DNA of 32,525 bases. Origin: Chitinophagaceae bacterium (GTDB lineage: Bacteria > Bacteroidota > Bacteroidia > Cytophagales > Cytophagaceae). Shown here piece after piece: positions 1 to 8,283 of the stretch. The stretch covers positions 1-32,525 of the forward strand of contig JAQBNU010000053.1 in assembly GCA_028288365.1 (NCBI GenBank), written 5' to 3'. The number at the start of each line of letters is the position of its first letter. Position 1 is the first letter of the stretch. Below the pieces are notes generated by a model. It was not told where the DNA came from, made no database searches, and saw only the letters and a program-made list of their open reading frames with translations. The translations under genes were made by a program, and so were the position numbers.

Positions 1-2
1 GC

Positions 3-806
3 TTTTTTGTAAGAGTAACTACGGTGAATGGAACCGGTTCATTGGCCATTGCCAAGGGGGCGCGTGTAACGAATGCGTTGACTGACGTATGGAGAACAGA
101 AAGTGCAGTAGAGAAAAAAATCAGTTTGACTGTTGCTAACGGAAGTGGTAACTCTGATGAAATGATTGTTCGTTTCAGAGACGATGCCACAGAAGATTAC
201 GATGGTACTGTAGATGCGCCTAAGGTACTTAATGATGCGGGTGTTCCATCAATCTTCTCTTGTTCTCCTGGTGTAGATTATGCCATCAACAGTTTACCAA
301 GCAGCTTGGACCAAAAAACAATTCCTCTGCAACTGAATGTGGAAGTGGATACGATGTGTACATGGTCCGCTAATCTTACGGGCTTTAACAGCAACGAGTC
401 CGTGACGCTGGAAGATAGACTGTACGGTACTGTTCAGGATTTGACAACGAGTCCGGTGTTCTCCATACAATTGAACAAAGGCGTCTACGCTAACCGATTC
501 TTCCTGCAATATAGTCAGCCGCAAAAAAATGTGACAGGAACAACGAGTTCAATCAATAACAATTCGGGTATTGAGATCAGAGCGATTCAGAGCGATGTGT
601 TCTTGTTATTCACCAATGAAAATCCTGGCAATGCCAATATTGCGATATTTGATGCTTTGGGTAAAGAAGTATACGAGTCTCAAAATACCAACACCTCATC
701 TGGTAGAATAGACATCAGCTTGCCTGAAGTGAGCAACGGAGTTTATATTGTGAAAGTACAAACTCCATCCGCCACCAAATCGCAACAAATCATATTGCAG
801 AAATAA
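3..806 (+). CDS. Type IX-secreted protein, C-terminal part (5' end outside window)
   Basis: The frame is open from the first bases of the window, so the true start lies upstream; the GTG at 24 is only an internal codon. The last 70 or so residues form a type IX secretion (Por) sorting domain: a beta-rich segment around FTNENPGNANIAIFDALGKE, then NGVYIVKV and a short basic tail ending QQIILQK. In this family the domain sends the protein across the outer membrane and is removed when the cargo is anchored or released. The upstream part has beta-sandwich-like character (ISLTVANGSGN, FRDDATEDYDG) but no catalytic motif I recognise. The gene ends in a strong terminator at 831-859. The function of the mature protein cannot be told from this fragment. 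Confidence 0.85.
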   Translation, partial: FFVRVTTVNGTGSLAIAKGARVTNALTDVWRTESAVEKKISLTVANGSGNSDEMIVRFRDDATEDYDGTVDAPKVLNDAGVPSIFSCSPGVDYAINSLPSSLDQKTIPLQLNVEVDTMCTWSANLTGFNSNESVTLEDRLYGTVQDLTTSPVFSIQLNKGVYANRFFLQYSQPQKNVTGTTSSINNNSGIEIRAIQSDVFLLFTNENPGNANIAIFDALGKEVYESQNTNTSSGRIDISLPEVSNGVYIVKVQTPSATKSQQIILQK

Positions 807-830
807 GCATCCCTTCATCCAAAATGAAAA

Positions 831-859
831 AGCCACTGAACACTCAGTGGCTTTTTTTT
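831..859 (+). terminator. Rho-independent terminator after the T9SS cargo gene
   Basis: A perfect 9-bp stem (AGCCACTGA, 831-839, with TCAGTGGCT, 844-852) closes a 4-base ACAC loop and runs into a T tract at 852-859, 25 bases after the stop codon. Confidence 0.9.
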
Positions 860-887
860 GTGCATGGTGAAACTGGTGGAGAGGGTA

Positions 888-931
888 GATACTGTATGGA
901 TACTGTATAGATACTGTATGGGTAATGTATG
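888..931. repeat. Four tandem 11-bp units
   Basis: The unit GATACTGTATG occurs at 888-898, with one change at 899-909 (GATACTGTATA), again exactly at 910-920, and degenerate at 921-931 (GGTAATGTATG). It lies between the terminator of the preceding gene and the start of the zinc-ribbon gene. The 11-base period is close to one helical turn. Confidence 0.85.
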
Positions 932-1054
932 AAACCACATGGGAATATATGCTTCCGAGTATGTACCTCATGGGTGTTTTGTTCCGAAAAAAGACAAAAG
1001 TGTTCTTTCAGTCTTTGTTCTCATTCTTTATCTTTAAAGGTACAATCCAAAATC

Positions 1055-1675
1055 ATGAACCAGAACCTTACGCCAGAAGAACGCGAACTGATCAGACTGC
1101 ACAATGCCTTTAAGAAAAAAGTGAAGGCATTGGAACAGGAACAGAAACTAACGGAAGATTATGGTCCACACCTCAACACGGGAGATCAGTTGGTGGCTCA
1201 AATTCAACTTCATGCGAAGAACCGTGAGATCGTGCAGCAGGACAGAGAAAGATTGCAGGAACTTATTCGTGATCATGCCGTTTGTCCCAAGTGTTCTAAA
1301 AATAATCAACTTAAATTGATCGGTACAGATAAAAGTCCCGAAGGCTGGAAAAGCAATAAATACCGTTGCAGAAAATGCAACATTGAGTTTGTATGGAATG
1401 CACCCAACAATCCATGGGACATGATTTCTTATGTAGAAAAATTTGTGGCTAACCTGGAACATAAAATGCAACAGGAAATAATTGCTGAACAAGAAAAAGA
1501 ACAAGTGCTAAGTACCATCGAACAAATGAAATTGAATCTCGCGAAGCTGAAGCCTGTAGTGGATGCTTCCGACGAGGACCTTAAAGCGATAGTCACAAAA
1601 GATCTGGAGATGGCAGAGCTGGTGAATAAATTTAGAAAATACCTGCTGATTGAGAAAATCCGAATGGAAGATTGA
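1055..1675 (+). CDS. Zinc-ribbon protein flanked by coiled coils
   Basis: The product has 206 residues and is probably cytoplasmic, as no signal or membrane segment is visible. A charged helical region (about 5-75) leads into a CPKC...CRKC zinc ribbon (Cys77, Cys80, Cys105, Cys108). After a short WNAPNNPWD stretch, a long glutamine- and glutamate-rich helical region (about 125-205) follows. The ribbon resembles those of nucleic-acid-binding or transposase-type zinc fingers, but I cannot name a family. I chose ATG 1055 (MNQNLTPEERELIRL) because the upstream in-frame extension to 929 is low-complexity and runs into the 11-bp repeats. A weak hairpin follows at 1752-1777. It lies between the secreted-protein gene and the TIGR03032/GT41 pair in the same direction; a link is possible but not shown. 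Confidence 0.75.
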   Translation: MNQNLTPEERELIRLHNAFKKKVKALEQEQKLTEDYGPHLNTGDQLVAQIQLHAKNREIVQQDRERLQELIRDHAVCPKCSKNNQLKLIGTDKSPEGWKSNKYRCRKCNIEFVWNAPNNPWDMISYVEKFVANLEHKMQQEIIAEQEKEQVLSTIEQMKLNLAKLKPVVDASDEDLKAIVTKDLEMAELVNKFRKYLLIEKIRMED

Positions 1676-1751
1676 ACCTGCCTTCCAGGCTTTCACCAAT
1701 CGCAATATTCGGATAATAGTTTTATATTGTGATTCATTGTAAAAAGAGAAG

Positions 1752-1779
1752 TCATTGAAAAATGTCAATGAACTTTTTA
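1752..1779 (+). terminator. Probable terminator after the zinc-ribbon gene
   Basis: TCATTGA (1752-1758) pairs with TCAATGA (1765-1771) around a 6-base loop; AAG before the stem can also pair with CTT after one bulged base, and five T residues follow. The stem is AT-rich, so termination may be partial. Confidence 0.5.
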
Positions 1780-1810
1780 GTAGTCGTTCCAATAATTTTT
1801 GATAGATAAT

Positions 1811-2884
1811 ATGTCACAAACACTTCCTCCCTTTAGTTGTACTATGTCTCCCAATATGCCCGAATTGCTTTGGGATCTTGGCGGATCAATTGCGTTGACT
1901 ACCTATCAGGCGGGTAAAATTATTTTCATCAGCGCGACGAGTAAAAATGAAATCATGCAATTGCCGCGTCAATACGATAAAGCAATGGGGCTAGCCATTC
2001 AGGGAAATAAAATGGCCATTGCAACAAAAAACGAAGTGCAGGTGTTGGCCAACTCCAAGGCGTTGGCTGTCAATTACGGTACAACACCTGGCATGTACGA
2101 CGGCTTGTATTTACCACGTGCTACTTATTATAGCGGAGAGGTAGACTTACATGACATGGGCTGGGGCACCGAAGGACTGTGGGCCGTCAACACCCGCTTC
2201 TCTTGCCTGAGCATCATCGATGATGAGTTGAGTTTTAGAAATAAATGGACGCCTTCTTTCATCACCGATCAGACACCGGATGACCGTTGCCACCTGAACG
2301 GCATGGCGATGGAAAATGGTAAACCAAAATATGTCACGGCACTGGGTACCACCAATGCTCCGAAGGCCTGGAGAACAAACATCCAAAGCGGTGGAGTGAT
2401 CATGGATGTAGACTCGAAAGAGATTGTGGTGAACAGTTTGCCGATGCCTCACTCTCCGAGAATTTACGACAATAAATTGTACGCATTGTGTTCCGCTACC
2501 GGTGAAGTGATTTGTGCAGATCCAACTACTGGTCAGTATAACGTGGTCACAAAGTTGAAAGGATTTCTGAGAGGGATGTGCAAAAAAGGAGATGTATTGT
2601 TTGTCGGACTATCCAAGCTTCGTCAGAACGCCAGTACTTTTCGCGATTTACCTATTGCACGCGAATCTATTTTTTGTGGGATAGTTGCGATTCATTTGCC
2701 GAGTGGAAGTCAAATCGGATTTATCAAATACGAAAACAGTGTAGAAGAAATTTACGATGTACAATTTCTTGACGGCATGCGTAGACCAGGTATACTGAAT
2801 ACACTGCGTGACGATCATCGCAAAGCACTGGTGACAGATACGGATTGTTACTGGTCCACACCAGAACCTGAAAAGGGAATGTAA
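1811..2884 (+). CDS. TIGR03032 (DUF4915)-type protein
   Basis: The 357-residue product matches what I recall of the TIGR03032/DUF4915 family: an N-terminal MPELLWDLGGSIALTTYQAGK segment, then DLHDMGWGTEGLWAVNTRFSCLS, CHLNGMAMENG and a C-terminal EEIYDVQFLDGMRRPGI. The regularly spaced beta-rich segments look propeller-like. The biochemical activity of the family is unknown to me; members are often found beside TPR proteins and glycosyltransferases. No signal peptide is seen. I chose ATG 1811 over the TTG at 1799 because MSQTLPPFSCTMSPN starts where the family-like sequence begins. The next gene starts one base after the stop codon, so the two are almost certainly co-transcribed and probably translationally coupled. 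This context points to a shared role in protein or polysaccharide glycosylation. Confidence 0.82.
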   Translation: MSQTLPPFSCTMSPNMPELLWDLGGSIALTTYQAGKIIFISATSKNEIMQLPRQYDKAMGLAIQGNKMAIATKNEVQVLANSKALAVNYGTTPGMYDGLYLPRATYYSGEVDLHDMGWGTEGLWAVNTRFSCLSIIDDELSFRNKWTPSFITDQTPDDRCHLNGMAMENGKPKYVTALGTTNAPKAWRTNIQSGGVIMDVDSKEIVVNSLPMPHSPRIYDNKLYALCSATGEVICADPTTGQYNVVTKLKGFLRGMCKKGDVLFVGLSKLRQNASTFRDLPIARESIFCGIVAIHLPSGSQIGFIKYENSVEEIYDVQFLDGMRRPGILNTLRDDHRKALVTDTDCYWSTPEPEKGM

Positions 2885-2885
2885 C

Positions 2886-4967
2886 ATGAAGAACACCTTG
2901 CACGATAGCTTCAGTCATCTGATGAGTTTGGCACAACGCAGCCATCAGAAAGGTGATTTGCCTATGGCCATCAATTTATACAAAGAAGCATTGAAAGTCA
3001 TTCCGAAGCAGCCGGATGCTCTTCATCTACTGGGCATAGCGTATTGCAGTCAACAAAATTTTTCGCAAGGTATTATCTATTTAGAAAAAGCAGCGACAGC
3101 ACTTCCAGATCATGCCGTGGTGTTGACCAATCTCAGCAACGCGTATTTAAAAGTAGAAGAATATTCAAAGGCTCTTCCTTTATTGCAAAAGTCTGTTACT
3201 ATAAAACCAGATTTTGACGAAGCCTGGCATAAGCTGGCCAATACATTGAAAGCGCTCAACAGGATAGAAGAAGCGATTCAGGCCTATCATAAAACATTGG
3301 AACTAAATCCGAATCATTTCAATGCCTATTATAATTTGGGCAATACCATGATGCTGTTGGGGAATTATAAGACGGCCATAGCGCAGTATGAAAAGAGTAT
3401 TTCCCTTCAACCTGATTTTGCATCGGCACATAATAACCTTGGTATCGTGTTGCTGGAGTGGGATCGGGTAGAAGAAGCCGAACAACATTACTTAAGAGCG
3501 CTACAGTTGCAACCGGGCTATACAGAAGCGATCAAAAATTTGGTGCAATTGTATCATAAAGCCGGTAAGGAACAAGAAGCGATGCAGTGGAACAAAGAAC
3601 TGCTTCGTCTGAATCCTGACCATGCGTTGCTCCGCTTTGCCATAGAAACACATGCTCCAGTCATTGCTGTTTCCAATGCTGAGATTGATGCTTACCGCCA
3701 CCACATTGTTTCTTTGCTGGACAATGCCAATCCAATGCATTTTAATTCGGTAGAAAAACTAACAGAGTATGCCTGCCATCCTTCTTCTGATTTGATTTAC
3801 CAGGGAAGACTAGATCGTACCCTCAAAGAAAAATACGTGCAGTTGTTTCAGGCGCTGCCTCGTGCAATGGTACAACATACCAACAGCAAGCCACGCGTGG
3901 GTTTCGTCGTGACGGCCGGGCATGAAGGTGTATTCCTCAAATGCATGAAAGGTATACTGAATCACATCAATACAGATTTGTTTGAGGTATCGGTGGTATG
4001 CAGTTTGCCGAACGGAGAAAAAATCATTGCACCAGCATTGAATAACTCAGCGATCAAATTCGTCAACCTACCTGCTAAATTTAATGAAGCCTATCAATTG
4101 CTTGTCTATGCAAATTTTGATGTGCTACACTATTGGGAAATAGGTACTGATGCCACCAATTATTTTCTGGCACTCACAAAGCCCGCCAAAATACAGGTGA
4201 CCAGTTGGGGCTGGCCAAGCACATCGGGAATGAAAACGGTAGATTACTTTATTTCACAAAAAAACCTGGAACCTCAACAGGCGCAGGAACACTATACAGA
4301 AAAGCTAGTGCTCTTTGATAAACTGCCAGTGTATTATTACAGACCACAAGTTCCTGCTTCTCTTAAAACGTTGGCCAGTTATGGATTGCCGAACGACAAG
4401 CACTTGTACCTTTGTCAACAGAATTTACGAAAGGTGCATCCCGATTTTGATGCCGTCGTTGCTTCTATTCTGGAGCGTGACAAAGAAGGCATGGTCTTGT
4501 TCATTAAAGACAAGCAGGATGCCATTACCCGTAAACTGCAACAACGTCTGTCTTCGACCATGGGACCTGCCTTTTCAAGGGTCATCTTTTTAGAACGCAT
4601 GCCGGAAGAAGATTATTTGGGACTGTTGTCACAATGTTCCGTCGCTCTGGATACGTTGCATTACGGAGGTGGAGCGAATACCATTTATGATGCTATCCAG
4701 GCAGAGGTACCGGTGATTACACTGGAAGGTTATAAACACAGCGGTCGTTTTGCTACCGCGGCACTTCGTCAGTTGAAGGCAACGGATACCATTGCCTATA
4801 CGGTTCAGGAGTATGTCGACAAAGCAGTAGCTGTTGCCAGCGATGCATCGCTGCGTCTGGCCATCGTTGAAAAAATGAAGCGAGGATCTTCTGCTATTTT
4901 CGAAGACCTGGAAGCCGTAAGAGAATTAGAAAACTTTTTCCTGGAAAAAATAAAAGAGCAGTTATAG
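2886..4967 (+). CDS. TPR protein with OGT-like GT41 glycosyltransferase domain
   Basis: The 693-residue product has about seven tetratricopeptide repeats (10-247), six of them in perfect 34-residue register from 44 to 247. These would bind protein partners or acceptors. A catalytic half of the O-GlcNAc transferase/SPINDLY/HMW1C type (about 336-690) follows. Matching landmarks are RVGFVVTAGH (His346 in the position of the OGT DFxxHP segment), TSWGWPSTSGMKTVDYFIS (438-456, OGT GYPGTSG...DYII), QQNLRKVHPD (511-520, Lys516 at the OGT nucleotide-binding lysine) and DTLHYGGGANTIYDAI (589-604). The expected reaction is transfer of a sugar from a UDP- or GDP-sugar to Ser, Thr or Asn of proteins in the cytoplasm. 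Donor and acceptor cannot be told from sequence. It forms an operon with the TIGR03032-type gene one base upstream. The terminator stem starts inside the last codons. Confidence 0.88.
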   Translation: MKNTLHDSFSHLMSLAQRSHQKGDLPMAINLYKEALKVIPKQPDALHLLGIAYCSQQNFSQGIIYLEKAATALPDHAVVLTNLSNAYLKVEEYSKALPLLQKSVTIKPDFDEAWHKLANTLKALNRIEEAIQAYHKTLELNPNHFNAYYNLGNTMMLLGNYKTAIAQYEKSISLQPDFASAHNNLGIVLLEWDRVEEAEQHYLRALQLQPGYTEAIKNLVQLYHKAGKEQEAMQWNKELLRLNPDHALLRFAIETHAPVIAVSNAEIDAYRHHIVSLLDNANPMHFNSVEKLTEYACHPSSDLIYQGRLDRTLKEKYVQLFQALPRAMVQHTNSKPRVGFVVTAGHEGVFLKCMKGILNHINTDLFEVSVVCSLPNGEKIIAPALNNSAIKFVNLPAKFNEAYQLLVYANFDVLHYWEIGTDATNYFLALTKPAKIQVTSWGWPSTSGMKTVDYFISQKNLEPQQAQEHYTEKLVLFDKLPVYYYRPQVPASLKTLASYGLPNDKHLYLCQQNLRKVHPDFDAVVASILERDKEGMVLFIKDKQDAITRKLQQRLSSTMGPAFSRVIFLERMPEEDYLGLLSQCSVALDTLHYGGGANTIYDAIQAEVPVITLEGYKHSGRFATAALRQLKATDTIAYTVQEYVDKAVAVASDASLRLAIVEKMKRGSSAIFEDLEAVRELENFFLEKIKEQL

Positions 4968-4998
4968 ATCAGACGATTTATAACTGCTCTTTTTTTAC
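4955..4998 (+). terminator. Terminator overlapping the end of the GT41 gene
   Basis: AGAGCAGTTATA (4955-4966) pairs perfectly with TATAACTGCTCT (4979-4990) around a 12-base loop, followed by a T tract to about 4997. The left arm includes the last codons and most of the stop codon. Confidence 0.9.
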
Positions 4999-5088
4999 TT
5001 TTATAATCATCCGCATATAGTCATCCAAAAGTATCACATCATTAATCTGTTTCCATATAGGAAGATTGGTGCTCTTTGTACGATCATT

Positions 5089-5122
5089 TTTCTTTTCTTT
5101 TGCTCACCCAAAAGAAAAGAAA
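5089..5122. repeat. Palindromic CTTTT/AAAAG element in an intergenic gap
   Basis: TTTCTTTTCTTTTG (5089-5102) and CAAAAGAAAAGAAA (5109-5122) are perfect 14-bp inverted arms around CTCACC; a further AAAAGAAAAGGGAGCC follows. From memory, similar elements recur between genes in Bacteroidota. The rest of the gap (4998-5294) holds one weak open frame on the plus strand from 5076 that overlaps the AhpD-like gene and looks like translated repeat, so I do not call a gene there. Confidence 0.65.
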
Positions 5123-5294
5123 CAAAAGAAAAGGGAGCCACCAAAAACAATTACATCAGATAGAGAGTTTTTCGAAAGTGTACGAAGTTAACTCCTCAGT
5201 CTATCTGCTGCAATTCGCTCTTTTCGTGGACGCCCACCGCACCTGGTTTTATAGATTTCCGCTGGTAAAACATACGGATAGACATTTTGCTTCT

Positions 5295-5762
5295 TTATTT
5301 TACTGCATGTTGACCTGGCTGATAACTTCCCGCTGTGGTGCGGAAAGCAATGTTGATGCGGTTGTAGCTATTGATCGTAATGACAGCTAGCGTGAGATCT
5401 ACCAATTCTTCTTCTGAAAACTGTGTTCTTGCCTGAGCATACACTTCATCTTCTACATTTCCATTCGAAATTTTTGTAACGGCTTCTGCCCAGGCCAGCG
5501 CGGCGCATTCGCGTTCGCTGTACAAAGGCGCTTCACGCCAGGCATTCAGCACGTATAGGCGTTGTTCGTTTTCTCCTTTGGCACGCAGGTCCTTGGAATG
5601 CATATCCAGGCAATACGCACATCCATTGATTTGGGACACCCTGAAATAAATTAAATTGAGCAGCGATTGTTCGATCGATGATTTGTCGAGGTACATGCCT
5701 ATGCCATACAGTGCCTTCATGGCCTGGTGTCCTTTTTCGAAAGCATTCATTCTTTGTGTCAT
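5295..5762 (-). CDS. Carboxymuconolactone decarboxylase / AhpD-like protein
   Basis: The 155-residue product carries the family motif GCAYCLDMHSKD, with Cys48, Cys51 and His55. In AhpD-type alkylhydroperoxidases these form the redox-active pair that removes peroxides and its proton-relay histidine. The preceding segment LLNLIYFRVSQIN and the later EEELVDLTLAVITINSYNRINIAF fit the all-helical fold and usual length of single-domain members. It stands alone on the minus strand with no clear partner reductase beside it. The start at 5762 gives MTQRMNAFEKGHQAM, typical for the family. No clear terminator follows; the stop lies near the repeat-bearing gap. Function as a peroxidase is inferred from family; many such proteins are uncharacterised. 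Confidence 0.9.
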   Translation of the reverse strand: MTQRMNAFEKGHQAMKALYGIGMYLDKSSIEQSLLNLIYFRVSQINGCAYCLDMHSKDLRAKGENEQRLYVLNAWREAPLYSERECAALAWAEAVTKISNGNVEDEVYAQARTQFSEEELVDLTLAVITINSYNRINIAFRTTAGSYQPGQHAVK

Positions 5763-5949
5763 GTGCGTTGAGTTTAAATGATAAATGGAACTATAAGCCT
5801 ATAAAGAGTGGAGTGGTAGAAATTGGACATATCGGCAACTGTTTTTTTTGTCATGCTGTGCTGCGCATAAAAAAAGCTGTTCGGTTGTTATATTTTAGTT
5901 GAAAAATCCATAGCTTAACCTTATTAGCAAAGCCCCATTATTTAACGAT

Positions 5950-6063
5950 ATGAAAAAGAGTTCTTTAATACTAGCCCTGATGATCCTGTTGACTTGTTAT
6001 GGCTGCGGTAGACATGCTGCACCACAGAAGTCGGATGCCAATGGTATAGGCACAGGTTTTTAA
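5950..6063 (+). CDS. Small lipoprotein, 37 residues
   Basis: A short open frame starts at ATG 5950 and ends with TAA at 6061-6063. The product begins MKKSSLILALMILLTCYGCG, a typical signal peptide with two possible lipidated cysteines (Cys16, Cys19), then RHAAPQKSDANGIGTGF. A basic start, hydrophobic core and cysteine-containing end are what a secreted entericidin-like or other small lipoprotein would have; the mature part would be only about 20 residues. It has its own 3' region with two hairpins (6118-6140 and 6149-6179), which supports a real transcription unit. No function is known to me. It is shorter than usual gene-calling cut-offs. Confidence 0.65.
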   Translation: MKKSSLILALMILLTCYGCGRHAAPQKSDANGIGTGF

Positions 6064-6117
6064 TCAGTAGACATGGCCAGTGGAAGCTGAGTAGATGTTC
6101 TATCATCAAGACGTCAT

Positions 6118-6140
6118 GAAAGAATTCCTATCATTCTTTC
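6118..6140 (+). other. Hairpin in the 3' region of the small lipoprotein gene
   Basis: GAAAGAAT (6118-6125) pairs perfectly with ATTCTTTC (6133-6140) around a 7-base loop. It lacks a T tract and stands just before the terminator at 6149, so it may protect the transcript end. Confidence 0.45.
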
Positions 6141-6148
6141 TGCCATTG

Positions 6149-6179
6149 AAACACCGGTGTTCTCATCGGTGTTTTTTTT
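6149..6179 (+). terminator. Terminator after the small lipoprotein gene
   Basis: AAACACCG (6149-6156) pairs with CGGTGTTT (6167-6174) and runs into a T tract ending at 6179. It lies 85 bases after the 37-residue reading frame, with no other plus-strand gene before it. Confidence 0.85.
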
Positions 6180-6259
6180 AGAGTCAAAATAGAGCGACAG
6201 ATTCTCTTTAGATTATGATTTAACTTTACCTGAACAAATGGCCATTAAACCCTTTTGTT

Positions 6260-8158
6260 ATGAAGTACGTTTCTATTCTCTTTATTTTTCTTACTGCTAT
6301 GACTTCTTCTTTTGCTCAAACGCATAAGAACAAAGGCGCGGTATACATTGATCAGTTTGAATCTATGGCAACCAATGGCATTACCATGTTGAATGGGTAT
6401 TGGTATAGCTACAACGATAATCCCAATAATGGTGCCTCTGCTATTCAGTACAGAGTGTTTAATGATCGTGATCTTCAAAGTAAAGTCATTCAATTGCATT
6501 ATCAATTGGATAAAGGAACGAGTACGTATGAAGCGTATGTAGGCGCCGGTTGTACCTTGTCTGCGGATCAATTTCCAAATGGAGCACAAGCTATTGCTTA
6601 TCAATTTAAAGGAGGGCAGCATACCTTTATATATAACACAAAAGACATCCTGGATTATGCCTGTTATCAAAAAAAAATTCCTGCAAGCGAAGACTGGATT
6701 ACCGTTGTGATTCCTTTCTCTGATCTGACACAGCCAGAATGGGGAACGAAAGAAAAATTAAATGCAACAGAAGTTAACAGTTTAGTCTGGCAGATAACAG
6801 GAAAGACAGGCGATGGAGGAGTGGTATCTATTGATAATATACGTTTTCTTTATAAACCCACCATCGATTCTATTCCGGAAGCATCCAGGACAGTCAATGC
6901 CTGGACAATAGAAGCAGACTCTGCAACACTTAGCCCACAACAATACAAGGAAGACTTTCAACAACTGACAGAGCTATTAGAGACACATCCTGCAGTGAAT
7001 ACGTTCACGACAGCTCAGGCATTTAAAGCACTCGAAACACAACAAGCTGCAACAATAAAAGAAGGAATGACGCAGCAAGATTTTTATAATGCAGCAACTC
7101 CACTTGTTGCCGCTGTAAAATGTGGACACACACAGTTGCTACGTGAAAAAGGTTTTATAAACGATTACATGTTGGTGTTTCCGCTTAAGATATATGCTGT
7201 AGGAGACAAAGTATATGTATTGGAAAATTATTCTGCCAATCAGGAGGTGAAGCCTGGTTCTGAAATTGTTTCCATCAACGGTGAATCTATTCAAACTATA
7301 TTTTCAAATCTTGAAGCCAAGAGCTCTTCAGATGCAGGAATTGAAAGTGCCAAGCGAGCATGGCTGAATAGAAATTTTCCGTTTTATTATAGGTTGTATT
7401 ATCCAGCTTCAGATGCGTTTCAGGTGGTCACCAAAACAGATCCTGAGGCTAGAGCAAAAGAATTTAAAGTTCCTGCCATCTCTTTGAAAAAATGGAACAG
7501 CCAATTCATTTGGGATGCTCCAATGAAAGGGTTGAAAGTAAATAAAGAAAAGAATGTTGCTGTGATGACGATCAGTTCTTTTTCTTATTATACAGAAGGT
7601 TCAAGAATGTTATTTTTCAATTTCATTGATACAGCCTTTGCTCGTTTAAAGAAAGAAGGAATCAGTAACTTGATGGTGGATCTAAGAAACAATTCAGGAG
7701 GAGATCCTTTTTGTGGCGAGTATTTGCTCTCTTATTTATTGCCCAATCCGTTTGTTTATTTTAAAGAATCTTCTTCTTGGTATGATTCTTTGAAAACGAT
7801 ACAAGAGCTATCAGATCAACGTTACAAAGGAAATTTAGTTGTACTGATCAATGGTCGTTCGTTCTCTACTACGGGACATGTTTGTTCGCTATTGAAATAT
7901 TATAAAACGGGTATTTTTGTTGGAGAAGAAACAGGAGGTACTTATACCTGCAACGACGGGAAGAAAGATCACATCTTAAAGAATACCAGACTTGTTTTAA
8001 CATTACCTGAGAAAACGTTCAGCACCGCAGTGGAAGGTATATCCAATGCGCAAGGTATCCTACCTGATTATCCGGTGGTACCTTCTATCGAAGACCAACT
8101 GAATGATAAAGATGTGGTGCTGTTGAAAGGCTATGAATTATTAGGCGTTAAAAAGTAG
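6260..8158 (+). CDS. Secreted S41 family peptidase with N-terminal carbohydrate-binding-like domain
   Basis: The 632-residue product starts with a Sec signal peptide (MKYVSILFIFLTAMTSSFAQ). Residues about 26-200 look like a CIA30/CBM11-type jelly roll ending VSIDNIRFLYKP. A PDZ-like segment sits around 305-345 (PLKIYAVGDKVYVLENY, GSEIVSINGESI). The S41 (tail-specific protease) catalytic domain follows, with VDLRNNSGG (473-481) and INGRSFSTTGH (530-540), in which Ser536 is the likely nucleophile. FVGEETGG (553-560) and ILPDYPV near the end also fit the family. It should act in the periplasm or at the cell surface. The pairing of a sugar-binding-like domain with a peptidase is less common than PDZ plus S41 alone. 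It is monocistronic, and a near-match TAACTTTA promoter element lies at 6221-6228. Confidence 0.9.
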   Translation: MKYVSILFIFLTAMTSSFAQTHKNKGAVYIDQFESMATNGITMLNGYWYSYNDNPNNGASAIQYRVFNDRDLQSKVIQLHYQLDKGTSTYEAYVGAGCTLSADQFPNGAQAIAYQFKGGQHTFIYNTKDILDYACYQKKIPASEDWITVVIPFSDLTQPEWGTKEKLNATEVNSLVWQITGKTGDGGVVSIDNIRFLYKPTIDSIPEASRTVNAWTIEADSATLSPQQYKEDFQQLTELLETHPAVNTFTTAQAFKALETQQAATIKEGMTQQDFYNAATPLVAAVKCGHTQLLREKGFINDYMLVFPLKIYAVGDKVYVLENYSANQEVKPGSEIVSINGESIQTIFSNLEAKSSSDAGIESAKRAWLNRNFPFYYRLYYPASDAFQVVTKTDPEARAKEFKVPAISLKKWNSQFIWDAPMKGLKVNKEKNVAVMTISSFSYYTEGSRMLFFNFIDTAFARLKKEGISNLMVDLRNNSGGDPFCGEYLLSYLLPNPFVYFKESSSWYDSLKTIQELSDQRYKGNLVVLINGRSFSTTGHVCSLLKYYKTGIFVGEETGGTYTCNDGKKDHILKNTRLVLTLPEKTFSTAVEGISNAQGILPDYPVVPSIEDQLNDKDVVLLKGYELLGVKK

Positions 8159-8283
8159 AAAGGCATTTCTTACCAATCCTTATTGTCGCAATCTCCTCTC
8201 TGAAATGTCGCTTTGACCTTTTCTTGTTTACTGTGCATTCCTTATCATTGCATAAATAAATGTTAAACGAAATACATACCTAT

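Noticed and set aside
929..1054. Upstream extension of the zinc-ribbon gene
   Set aside because: The extra 42 residues are Cys/Ser/Phe-rich with no family character and start inside the 11-bp repeats.
5076..5390. 104-codon plus-strand frame
   Set aside because: It begins in a palindromic repeat, reads as low-complexity basic sequence and overlaps the well-supported AhpD-like gene; I treat it as translated repeat.
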